DNA of 28,901 nt from Funneliformis mosseae (taxonomy: Eukaryota > Glomeromycota > Glomeromycetes > Glomerales > Glomeraceae), in contig CAJVPP010000613.1 of NCBI GenBank assembly GCA_910592005.1, positions 1-28,901 of the forward strand. The letters run 5' to 3'. Positions 18,511 to 28,825 of this stretch are shown piece by piece (the stretch's first letter is position 1; the number at the start of each line of letters is the position of its first letter). Under the pieces are notes generated by a model. That model saw only the letters and a program-made list of their open reading frames with translations. It had not been told where the DNA came from and ran no database searches. A program made the position numbers and the translations under genes.

Positions 18511-19895
18511 TGTGACTTTTTAAAAAATTTCTTTATATGCAATTTTTTCGTAATATAATACTTTTGGAATCAAAATTAATATAATAAAGTTATGATTGTG
18601 TGATGCGTCTTATATATATAAGTAAATTTAAATCAGTAGATCAATTTGTACGCCTTTCTTTTTTTTTTAAAAAATATATTATGAAAGCGATTCCACTTCA
18701 CCAAAGAAACGTATTTTTGCCTCTTATTCAAGAAGGTTTATCAAGTTATACAATTGTTTCTCGTGAAAATATAAGTCATGTTTCTATAATAAGAATTAAA
18801 CAAAGAAAAGAAGAAACAGGTAGCTTTAATGTTATTCCAAAATCAGGCCACTTAAGAATACTTACAGAACGTCATGATAGGAATATTGTCAGGCTTATTA
18901 AGTCAGGTGAATGTACAAATGCTATTCAAATTCAAAAATCTTTAATTTTCAATGAAAATATTGTTATTTCACCAAATACTATTTGATGCTCATTGAAAAG
19001 ACAAGGTCTTGTGACTAGAGTTAAAAAAAACTATTGCTACTAAAGAGACATAGAAAAGCACAAAAAAATTTGCTCAAAAATATAAGAATTGGACTATAGA
19101 AGATTGGCGAAAAATAGTGTGGTCAGATGAGAGTAAATTCTTAATTTTTGGTTCAGATGTGAGAGAGTGGTGTTGGAAAGATCCAAATTTACCTTTGCAG
19201 CCACAGCATATTAAACTAACTGTAAAGTTTGGTAGAGGTTTTGTAATGATATGGGGTTGTATGGGTTCATTTGGCATTGGAAAGTATTGTAAAATTGATG
19301 GAAGAATGGATGGAGAGTTATATAGAGAAATTTTGGAAAATGAGTTTTTAGGGACCCTTAGTGCGTGTGATTTGAATGTAAATTATGTCATTTTCCAACA
19401 GGATAATGACCCAAAACATACAGCAAAGAAAACATTTGTGAAACGAAATTGATCATCATTTGCAACAGCTTCCTACTAGTGCAGAAGATTTGTGGAATAA
19501 GATACAATTAGTATGGAATCAAATTGATGCTGATTTTTGTTTAAAGCTAATTGATATTATGCCACAACGAGTTAAAGAAGTATTTAAGGCTAATGGGGGA
19601 TATACGAGATGGTGATAGTTTTGTTAAAGCATAGTTTGTTAAAAAAAAATTTGAAAAATTTATGTTTTGATTTTATTTTTATATGTGCCAGAAGTATTGT
19701 ACCAATAAAATTTATGGTTATGAAAAAATTTTTTTTAAAATTATAAATAAAAAGAAATTTGAATTTGAATATATTATAAAAGAAGACTCGGACGATACAT
19801 TAATTAAATCTGCAAATCGTTCGATCATCGAATTTTTATTTATTACAATCTAAAAATTACCAAACGAAGTGGTACAATAATTATGGAAGTCACTG
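18511..19895 (+). mobile_element. Second Tc1/mariner element, degraded left end
   Basis: The right end is clear: the plus strand runs GGTACAATAATTATGGAAGT and then CACTG followed by TA (19,896-19,897). Its reverse complement begins CAGTGACTTCCA, a typical Tc1 terminus. The left end is uncertain; TTGTGACTTTTT near 18,509-18,520 may be its decayed partner (shared GTGACTT). The enclosed transposase is on the plus strand. The total of about 1.4 kb fits the superfamily. This copy is of a different subfamily from the one at 7490, judging by its terminal sequence and protein. Confidence 0.6.
18681..19615 (+). pseudogene. Tc1/mariner transposase pseudogene 2
   Basis: The ATG at 18,681 opens a well-kept protein. 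An N-terminal helix-turn-helix (Pro-Leu-Ile-Gln-Glu-Gly-Leu-Ser then Ser-x3-Ile-Arg-Ile-Lys-Gln-Arg) is followed by a second DNA-binding helical unit up to 18,983. A TGA at 18,984-18,986 sits where an Arg codon (CGA) is likely. Two runs of A (19,023-19,030 and 19,052-19,058) each appear one base short, shifting the frame twice. The core then reads Trp-Ser-Asp-Glu (first Asp near 19,126) and Gln-Gln-Asp-Asn-Asp-Pro-Lys-His (second Asp near 19,408). Near 19,440 the frame breaks, and the sequence resumes with Glu-Ile-Asp-His-His-Leu, so the block that should hold the third catalytic acid is deleted. The C-terminus Gly-Gly-Tyr-Thr-Arg-Trp-stop is intact. It cannot be active. Confidence 0.85.
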
Positions 19896-19897
19896 TA

Positions 19898-20240
19898 TAT
19901 TACTAATATTAAAATTATATATATACCAATATTTGAATTTTTAAATATATTATGAAAAAACAAATAATTAAGGTTGAAAATTTTGTTATTTAAAAATAAT
20001 AAATTTAACTAAAAAAATTATATTATATAAAATAAAATATTAGAAATTCTTACTATTTAAGGAATAATCAAGAATATTTATTGCATTTAAAGTATATTGT
20101 AATGAAAAATATTAATTTTTAAATTCAATAATATTTGATGCTAAAATAAAATAATAATTTATTAGGGATGGGTAAATTTATTATCTGAGCCTGATAATAT
20201 GTCATTTAACAAGCCAATCGTGACGCGTAAATGATCAGTT
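19898..20240. other. Transition zone upstream of the methyltransferase gene
   Basis: AT-rich to about 20,160, then visibly more mixed sequence. A CCAAT pentamer lies near 20,213 and a TGACGCG word follows. This is the likely proximal promoter of the downstream gene; no separate gene is seen. Confidence 0.45.
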
Positions 20241-20248
20241 TCACGTGA
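20241..20248. promoter_or_regulatory. TCACGTGA palindrome upstream of methyltransferase start
   Basis: Perfect 8-bp palindrome containing the CACGTG E-box, 69 bp before the ATG at 20,317. In yeasts the Cbf1-Met4 complex binds TCACGTG upstream of sulphur-amino-acid genes, including homocysteine methyltransferases. A regulatory role here is inference from that knowledge and position. Confidence 0.4.
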
Positions 20249-20316
20249 TTTGGATCGAATTTCAACGAAATTTTCACACCAAAAAATTTCCCACTCTTTT
20301 AACCTTTAATTTCATA

Positions 20317-21403
20317 ATGATGAAGGTAAAAGATTTTTACGAACTATCGATACCATTAATATTAGATGGTGGTATGGCAAGTGAATTACAAGCAACACAC
20401 GGAAAAGAATTATCAACAAATTTATGGTCAGCCGCTTGTTTATATCAAGATCCAAATGCGATAAGAGAAGTTCACTTATCATATTTTAGGGCCGGAGCTG
20501 ATATAGCAATTACTTGCAGGTCCTTGATAATAAAAGGGTGCCTTCCTTTATAATCTATTAGCAGCATCATCACTAATAGGTTATTTCTTTTGAATAAAAT
20601 ATGAATAAAATAGTTATCAAGCACATTTGCCTTATTTTACGAAAGTGGGATTTACAAAACAAGAGGCAACGGAACTGATGCAAAAATCGATTCAACTCGC
20701 AATAGAAGCTCGAGATGTATTCTGGGAAGAATATCAATCGAAGGGATCCAACGTTGAGAATGATCGAATCAAACCAATGATCGCATTATCGCTTGGACCA
20801 TTTGGGGCAATCTTAACGAACGGAAGTGAATACAGAGGAGATTACGGAAGCGACATTTCCCTTGAAAAGTTGATCGAATTTCATAAGGAAAGATTAAATA
20901 TATTTAAACCTCTGTTTTCACAAATCGATCTTATTTCGTTTGAAACGATCCCATTGTATCTAGAAGCCGAGTCCATTTGTTCATTATTACGACAAGAACA
21001 ATTGGACGTTCCTTGTCTGATCTCATTCTCATGTAAAAATGATGAAGAAATATCACATGGAGAATCATTCGCCGATTGTGTTAAATTGTGCAGTAGAGTT
21101 CATAGCGTGGTAGGTGTAGGGGTTAATTGTACAAAACCGAAATTTATCGAGAAGTTGGTTAAGATTGCTCGTGATGTGTTGGATGAATCTGGTATGCATA
21201 AAAAATACGTCGTATGTTATCCCGATGGTGGTGCCGAGTGGGATTACGAAAGAAAAGATTGGAATAATGATGAAATGGAACCGGAAGAATTTGGGAATCG
21301 AGCTAAAATTTGGGCCGAACTTGCGAACTTTAAAATTCTTCTTGGTGGATGTTGTAAAACCACCCCGGATCATATACGATGTATTCGTCAAAGAATTTTG
21401 TGA
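20317..21403 (+). CDS. Homocysteine S-methyltransferase (two exons)
   Basis: Joining 20,317-20,519 to 20,614-21,403 gives 993 nt: 330 residues plus TGA, normal for the family. The enzyme moves a methyl group from S-methylmethionine or S-adenosylmethionine to homocysteine, making methionine, probably in the cytosol (no signal peptide seen). Family marks are Leu-Asp-Gly-Gly-Met-Ala-Ser-Glu-Leu near residues 16-24, Gly-Ala-Asp-Ile-x3-Thr-Cys-Ser-Tyr-Gln-Ala across the splice junction, Ser-Leu-Gly-Pro-Phe-Gly-Ala, and Phe-Glu-Thr-Ile-Pro. The zinc ligands are Cys240 (Val-Gly-Val-Asn-Cys) and Cys314-Cys315 (Gly-Gly-Cys-Cys). The ATG at 20,317 is preferred because an in-frame extension upstream would start with GTG and adds no family sequence. 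A second ATG follows directly at 20,320. Composition is far less AT-rich than the transposons. It is the only gene here that looks functional; it resembles yeast Mht1/Sam4 and bacterial MmuM. Confidence 0.9.
20520..20613 (+). other. Intron of the methyltransferase gene (94 nt)
   Basis: The intron starts GTCCTTGA and ends AAAATAG. Splicing restores the frame (203 nt before, 790 nt after) and creates Thr-Cys-Ser-Tyr-Gln-Ala at the join, which is what the family requires. A branch-like CACTAATA lies about 40 nt before the acceptor. The donor is unusual: GTCCTT instead of GTANGT. If unspliced, translation stops within the intron at 20,551-20,553 after 78 residues. Confidence 0.8.
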
Positions 21404-21460
21404 CATTATCACGCGGATGGATCTGTTGATGCTGGCCAGACACTTGATCAATGAATTTAT

Positions 21461-21468
21461 TCACGTGA
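21461..21468. promoter_or_regulatory. TCACGTGA palindrome downstream of methyltransferase
   Basis: Second perfect copy of the same 8-mer, 58 bp after the stop codon. A related TCACGTGG lies at 21,687-21,694. They could belong to the promoter of a gene further right or be part of the 3' region; function not shown. Confidence 0.3.
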
Positions 21469-23863
21469 ACACGTAATTTCCCTCGTGACCTTTTTCAATT
21501 TAGGGAATTTTCCCTTAATGTACAAAAACGGTTAATGGCATTATAAGTCTTTATTGAATCAATTTCGCGAACCAAAGATCTCGTTGGCATGTTAACTTTG
21601 GAACTAAAAATACATACATCTAACTTTAAACGGTCATAAATGCAAAAAAATAAACACAAAATAAAACAAATGACCCAATTGAAAAATCACGTGGTCACGA
21701 AACGAACTGTGGAAAAAGTTAATTGGTTTGGAAGTTATCAGATCTTCATGAATCTTGTTTACGCACAATGTTACACCAAAAACTCGAAAAAAATAAATGA
21801 ATTTTTTTTTTTTTCTTGTAAATTGGATGAAATCATAATTTACCTTTGGTTTATCGTACAAAAAAATTTACAAATGGCTAATTGCAAATTGAATTACAAA
21901 AAATATTATGAAAACAAGGTTACAGGAATAAATATTTTTCGATTTAGTATTACGAGTTTGTCACAAGATTTTGCAAAACAGTTTGTTTACAAAAGATTAT
22001 CTAAAATTTGATTAGCCAAGAAAAATTTTGACGAATGAAACTCATCCAGGCGGGCTATACCATAGGCTAAATCACAAACATAAATCAGTCTAACCATTAT
22101 TTAACATGTTAATAAAGGGATCAACATAACAAAAATACTTATCAAACGAATCATAAAACAATGATGTCAACAATCAATTTTTAAACATTTAAAATTGGTA
22201 ATACATGTGGCCGCAGCCAATTTTCTTACACAAATAACATTCAGAAACGCGTTTGTTTTTCTCGAATTTTATTCATTGTTGAAAATCGAAAAAATAGTGG
22301 TTCCTCCATGAAGGGGAAATAATTTTGAAGAACGCGTATACCTTAATTTAGATATTTTTTTTTTTAATTTGTCAAATGTAAAATTAAAATTTTTTTAATT
22401 AAAATTAAAATTGATAAACAAAAACGAAACGCGTTAAATAAATGCGCACATGATGTTCCACGCATATTCCACACATATTCCATTAATTTTCTCAAGAAAT
22501 TGGTTCGGGACCACACAGAATCCACCCAATTCTGTTGATCCTTTCTCCAATTAACTTGTTTGTAACTGGTGTACTTTGGAAAGATTAAAGAGATGACATA
22601 CCGTCAATGCTTTTTTTGTTACCTGTTTATGTATTAGTCAATATTATATGTACATAATGTTATGCTAGTTAATAAATTGTATTTAATGAAGAAATTACAT
22701 AATGAAAAGTAACACCCAAAAGTAAATCAAACTTTAAATACTTACCGCTTTAAGCATACAGGAAGGATTGAATCGGACTAAGGAAAACCGTATGACGTAT
22801 TTATTGAGTATGATAATGATTACCTTTTTATTTGTTTTTTTTTTTTTTTTTACAATGAGCAGAATATATTGTTTTCGAACCATCAGGATGTCGTGATGTA
22901 ACTGTTTTTTTGAAACAAATTTGTTTTCAAATTTTATTTTGTAATGTTTTATTTCATGATATTTTTTATTATTATTTCTAAATTGGATTTGATAAAAGAA
23001 CAATATGTAAAAAAAGAAGAGTGTTAGATATTGTTCTTTATTTTTAGTTAATTTTCATAGAATTAATTTTCCTAATGCGGTAATGAGAATCTTTGGTTGA
23101 TTAGATAAATGTTCATAAACTGTAATTTGGAATACAAAAATGAAAAAGAACATTTACAATATTTACCTTCTAAAACGAATTTATCGTTTTGTGTAATGGT
23201 AATTATATTACGGAATAATTTATGTCGTGTACGAAATGTCCGATTTCTTTACCTACAATCAATCATCATAGCAATCCGTAAGAAAATCAAAAATTAAATT
23301 AAGATCGATCAAATTAGTAATTAAAAATTATAATTTTTTAAAGTTTATTATAATTCCTGATTTATCTTTTTTGTAGGTTTCAAGTTTACATATGACACAA
23401 GCACAAGAAAAAAAAAAATTGCTTCCTCGAGCTTATCTTAACCAATGAATGAAATGAAACGGCTATAATGGTTTTGCCTAATTATAGGATTTTGATAGTG
23501 ATGAATTAAGATATTCGCTGTTACTTTTTAAGTGTATGACTTTACTAATTATAAAATAAATAAAAATAAATCTAAGTCGTAAGAAAAAATTTTTGATTCT
23601 TTGTGACCTTTATGTGGAATGAGGATTTAAGCTAAACCTTAAAAATGTTTGATTGTTCTAATCATTGATATGGTGAATCAATGAATGGGATGACCACTGT
23701 TGAATGGGCTTCGAAAAAAAGAAAGTGATATTATATTACATAAGAGACACCATGTCATTATAGGTGATGAATAATAAAGTGAACCTTATTTCCAAAATGA
23801 ATTCAAAACTTGGGAGATACGGAGAGATAAACCAATCAAAAATAAATTTATAATTGGAATTTT

Positions 23864-23875
23864 GGGGGGGGGGGG
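23864..23875 (+). repeat. Run of 12 G
   Basis: An isolated G homopolymer inside otherwise AT-rich DNA, followed by TTTTGG. A C6-T-C6 tract at about 25,464-25,476 is a similar island. Both lie only on the right side of the window. Confidence 0.8.
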
Positions 23876-26339
23876 TTTTGGAAGTCGGCGTTGAATCATT
23901 ATCAAAAAAAATTGTTTTTATTTTGTATTTCAACATAAAGGAAAATATTTATGAAACACGAGATCAAATGCCGAACATTTGAAAATGATTCCTTTTTTTT
24001 TTTTTTATTTCTTTTTTTTTCTTTTTTTAAATATACGGAATGCCCATCTAGACTAAAAGTTCGAATTACGCCCATAAATTATTTATTGGTCAATAATTAA
24101 TTTTCCGAATAAACTCCACCATGCCTTAGATGGTATAGCATGACGGGATTCAACAAAAGTTATTCATGTGTAACGGAACAGTGAGTAAAAAAAAAAAAGA
24201 GGCTTTTCGCAAGTGGATGATACGTGTAGTAGATAATTATGAGATTGTTTGAAGAGATTTTTCGATGATGGGAAAATATCATATACCAAAGAAAGAACAA
24301 AGAACTAAAAGAGAGCTTTTTTGGTTAAAGAATCGATATAGGGTGATCATGTGCGTGTTATCAAGTAATTAGATTTTTTTTTTGCTCTTTCTCAAAATCT
24401 ATAACCTGAACCATCTTTTAATTGGTTCATCGACTTGATATGCCGATTAAAATATCTCGCGGAATTTGTTCGTTGATAAAAGCGGTGGTCACACCGACCT
24501 TTTTTATTATTATTATTTAAATTACTGTTTATTTGTGGTTTGCACAATGAAAGATAATATTTATATTTGTATGTATAGTAATCTGATAATATTACGCGGG
24601 TACATTAAATTTAGAATATTATTTATTATGAAGATTATTGTGACCTTGAACGCGCAGAGCAATAAAAAGATAATATCTGAGTAGGCCTTGAAGGAAGCAC
24701 AAGGAAAAAATCATTATTGGCCTAATAAAAAAAAAAGTCGCGTCGTTTTTCAATCTGAATTTTTATTTTTATTTTTATTTTTTCTCTTCTCATTTTCTTA
24801 TTGTAGATATATAAAATGGTTAAATCCTAATGTTTAAGATAACGATCAATACCAAGATAAGAAGGAAATTTCCAATATGGTCTTATTGAATGGATTGTGT
24901 GTGAGCAAAAAAAAAAATTTTTTTTTTTTTTCTTTTTATTCTAACTTCAGAATGAATCTCTTTCAAAAAAAGCATTTTTTTGGATCTCGATACCGTTTAC
25001 GACCATTTCTGTTTTACCTAATTTAGGCAATTCTGCCGTAATCGTTGGAAACATACCGTTTTCAAAAAAAAATCACGCTTTAGAGTATCATGTTCAAATC
25101 AATCAACAAGAACACAAGGATGTCAATCGTTAACTAAAATTTTAATGGGCGTAATTGCTTTGGTTGATCAGTTTTTCTTTTTTAACTTGTAAATTGTAGA
25201 TCGATTAATATAATCATATTTTATTATGGGGGTTGGTGTGACAGATTCCTACTCGCCGTTACTTCAATTCTCTTTCATGTTACATAAAAGATGTGGGGCA
25301 CTCGATACTTTTATGGGTTTAATAATGTTTTATGGGGAACTTTTTTTTTTTAGGGGGGAGATGTAAATGTAAATGCTACGTCGATTATAAAGTGTAAACA
25401 AAAAATAAATATTACTGTAACGGAGTTTTTTTATTTGTTTGTTCACTGCCATATTTTCTATTTCCCCCCTCCCCCCTCTTGTGGTGAATTTTATTTCGTT
25501 TCGAGGGAATAATGAAGTCGTTCCTACATTTATTTTTAACTCGACAAAAAATTTCATTTTGATGACCTCTTTGGTATTTTTAATCCCCCTTTTGGCGTTT
25601 ATTACCTTACATGACAATATCCGCTTATTTGTCAACGAAATCACATTTTTTGATTTTTTTGGTATCACACAAAATTTTTTTTTTTTTAGTTACAAAACCT
25701 AACTGGTTAAAGTGTAAATCATAATTTTACTGATCAAATTAATAAGAATGTGTAATTATTTACTCGTTACGTTTACAATCTTGATTTAAAAAAAAAAAAA
25801 AAAAGTGGGTTACTGTCAACTTTCGGTCAAAACATAAATGAGTTTCCGACTAGCGGTACACACACTCTCTTTCTCGCTAATCAAAACTCCACTTTTTTTA
25901 CCCCTTTGAATGTCAAAAATGTTTTAATTTTGATTTTTATTTTAATTTTTTTTTAAGTTACCAATAATAAACCGATGATAAACAAAAAAAAATGTTCTCG
26001 ACTCGATTTCACTCTTGTACATATTGTAATAGATCAGATGCTTTGCATTAAAAGCGAAATTTTATGAGCAAATCTTTTTATTTTATTTTGTTTTTGGTTA
26101 TTCTTTTTTTTTTATCCAATTTTGTATCATTAACATATGACACAAGCAAAAGGATCATTTTCGTTCGTGTAACAAATCTGACGCGAATAACGCGAATTCC
26201 AATTCTCAACCATGACGGACCTCTCTTTAATTTTCCTGATTGAGTAAAAAAGCGATCGTTGCTTTTCCGACGTTCAATACAAAAAATAAATAAAAAAAAT
26301 AAAACTAGTGACATCAACAACAACAACTACAACAACAAT

Positions 26340-26363
26340 AAAAAAAAAAAAAAAAAAAAAAAA
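26340..26363 (+). repeat. Poly(A) run of 24 next to AAC/AAT triplets
   Basis: A short imperfect ACA/AAC triplet tract (about 26,310-26,340) runs straight into 24 consecutive A, then GGAGTTTC. Confidence 0.8.
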
Positions 26364-27395
26364 GGAGTTTCACCCAAAAAGATTCTGGGATCATGCAAAT
26401 CTCTCCGCTTTGTAAACTTTAAAGCAAGTACCAGAAACAAGTTTGTTTCTAAAACGAAGCTCTTTGATACGACCAAAATTGTTCTCATTATTAAAAAAAA
26501 GGAAAAAAAAAAAAAGGATCAATCATGAGTAAAAACAAGATATTAAGGCACGAGACCCTGATTATCACTTTAACGATTTCGGGAAGATCAAGCGACTTTG
26601 AGAATGTAAGCCGAAAACCCTTACATAACCTTTGTCAAATATGTATCATCATTTTAAAATCGCGTGGCCCTTGCGTACATTCTTCACTAGGGTGGTCGCT
26701 CTTTCAACCATATGATTATTTCGTATATTAGGATGATCTAAAATCTCGTTTTTTTTTCCCTATGAGATGATGACTCGTATCAGGTATTTCTTTGTTTTCT
26801 CGCCACTAATCAATCGTATTACAAAATCATAAGCGTATATACCGTTTATATCATTTGTACCTTTTACGTGATAACGGAACATGATTCGTTTGCTCACAAT
26901 ATAATAATAAATGTGGTACAAACAAACAACTGATTTGTGTGATATTAAAAATTTATTACCAACGACTTGTAAAAATTCAAGAAATAAATTATTCATGACA
27001 AATATTGTAACATGTCCTCATCGTTTCACAACTCTTTTTTCGACCATCATTCTGTATACTTTCTATTAAAGTTGCATTTTTTTTTTTATGGTTCTAGAGG
27101 CAATCGGTGGAATAAACTATCGGTAATAGCGTCGGTGAAATGGTCATCGGTAATTAAATATGGCAATATATGTGTGGTCCGTAAAGTATAATGGAATTGT
27201 GACCGAAAAGGAATGGTTCAATAGTTCCGACGCTCAATAACGCCTACTTTAGTTTAATTCTCCCTCAATTTATTTCATATCACGAGTTTCCAATATTCCC
27301 TTGAATCAGATAGGATGATCGTTAAAAACTGGGGAAAAAAAGGCAAATCATAAATCATATCATAAATTAAAAGATCAAGTAAAAGGAAGGAAAAG

Positions 27396-27494
27396 AAAAA
27401 AAAAAAAAAAAAAAAAAAAAAAGAAACACATTGAAATAATAATAATAATAGTCAATAATAATAATAATAATAATAATAACAATAACAATAATAT
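27396..27494 (+). repeat. Poly(A)27 followed by AAT/AAC microsatellite
   Basis: Twenty-seven A (27,396-27,422), a short unique piece, then an AAT triplet array with one GTC interruption, turning into AAC/AAT triplets by 27,480. Likely length-variable between isolates. Confidence 0.8.
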
Positions 27495-28821
27495 TGTTTG
27501 GATTGTTCGCTGGTTTGTAAGCGAAATTTTTAATCCTTTTTTTATTAGTTTGCCATAAAAGGATGTTTTCTGTTATTTGAAGAATTTATTTTCTGGTAGC
27601 ACGCCCAAATAAAAAAAAAAAATTTAATTTATGCCATCTCAACAAGTACAATGCAGGATACTCTTACATTCTTTTTCATTTCCATATCTTTCTCCACCAA
27701 ACCAAACAAAAATTATTTTGTTATAGATTGATGATGATTAATCCCTTTAAAACAACTAACCGTAATTAAAAAAAAAATTAAACGAATCGAATCACAAAAT
27801 TAATGAAACTTTCTTTTATTGGAACACCCACCCATCCCGATTACGTAAAAAAAAAAAAAAAAAAAATAACAATCAACAGTGAAATCAATCCCCTTGCGGA
27901 AAAAAAAAAAAAAAGGCCAGACTGGCTGGGAAAATAATAATAGTGATAATAAAAAGGTTTTCGATTGATTCTTACTTTCCTAATTGAAAACTTCTTTGGA
28001 TCAGGTCATGGTAGTTGCACATGATTTTTTTTTTTTTTTGCTAAAAAGTGTATATTTACATTTGAAACCCTTTGAAACTCGAAAAAAACAAATAAATAAA
28101 TCAATTTCGTTCCAAAATTAAAATTTTCATGCTCGAATCAAAATATAAATCAATAATCAATAAATATATTTATAGTTTTTTTTTCCCTTTAATGGTCAAG
28201 GTTCGTTGATGCGTTTTGCATAAATGTTTCATGTGTAAAAATATATATTAATCTATACATATATATGTATGCTAATAATCTAACTAGTGATGAGCTGCAT
28301 GTATGCAATAACATCGTTTATGTGATGTTTTCAAAAAAAAAAAGTTTCACTTAATTTTAAAGTTTTGACAATGTAATTCTTTATGATAGACTGCTGTCAG
28401 GAGGAACTTTTTTTTTTTCCCTTAATTCGGCTATAATCATCTCCAAAATTTGATGATATCATTTTATAACTTGGAAAAAAAAAAAGACAATTGTCAACCG
28501 CAAATAGAACAATCCATCAAATCTTTACATAGAACACCCAATAAAAAGGTCATCCCTTCAAAAAAGTCGTAATGCTCGTGTGCCGCTTTGTTTTTTTATT
28601 TTGGTTGTCAATAAAAAAAATCATCAATTTGTTGATAAAAGAAGAATAATAATCTTAAAAATTTTTATAAATCATCAACCCCTTGTCATTATTATCCAAT
28701 TTAATTCTGATTGACATAAAATAACATAAAATAGATGGAAATTCTTGTTAATTATTTAAATTAAAAAAAAAAAAATAACCCATATACCAAATTACCATAT
28801 TTTGCATTAAACTTACACAGG

Positions 28822-28825
<4 letters not shown>

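Larger units (their letters stand above)
21500..28825. other. Non-coding region with many poly(A)/poly(T) runs
   Basis: No frame in this 7.3 kb reads as a recognisable protein. The longest open stretches (for example 21,640-22,011, 25,330-25,668, 25,439-25,702, 26,259-26,528) are low in complexity, overlap on opposite strands and show no family motif. Homopolymer A or T runs of 10-27 bases recur, as do short AT-rich hairpins. AATAAA words near 21,648 and 21,660 could serve polyadenylation of the methyltransferase transcript. The sequence is more complex than the transposon side and holds no recognisable transposase. It may be intergenic or regulatory DNA, or long untranslated regions of a gene beyond the window. 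I found no tRNA or rRNA. Confidence 0.5.

Noticed and set aside
20245..20316. Longer N-terminus for the methyltransferase from an in-frame GTG at 20,245
   Set aside because: GTG is not a usual start in fungal nuclear genes, the added residues do not resemble the family, and the region overlaps the CACGTG site. The ATG at 20,317 gives a normal N-terminus.
21640..22011. 123-codon open frame after the methyltransferase
   Set aside because: Lys/Asn/Phe-rich with no recognisable domain, contains a poly-T-derived Phe run, and a shorter frame overlaps it on the other strand. More likely chance or 3' untranslated sequence.
25330..25702. Overlapping 112-codon (-) and 87-codon (+) frames
   Set aside because: They occupy the same bases on opposite strands, include homopolymer-derived runs and show no family motif; neither can be preferred.
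21500..28825. tRNA, rRNA or CRISPR-like structures
   Set aside because: No complete B-box with a paired acceptor stem, no rRNA-like sequence and no regularly spaced direct repeats were found.
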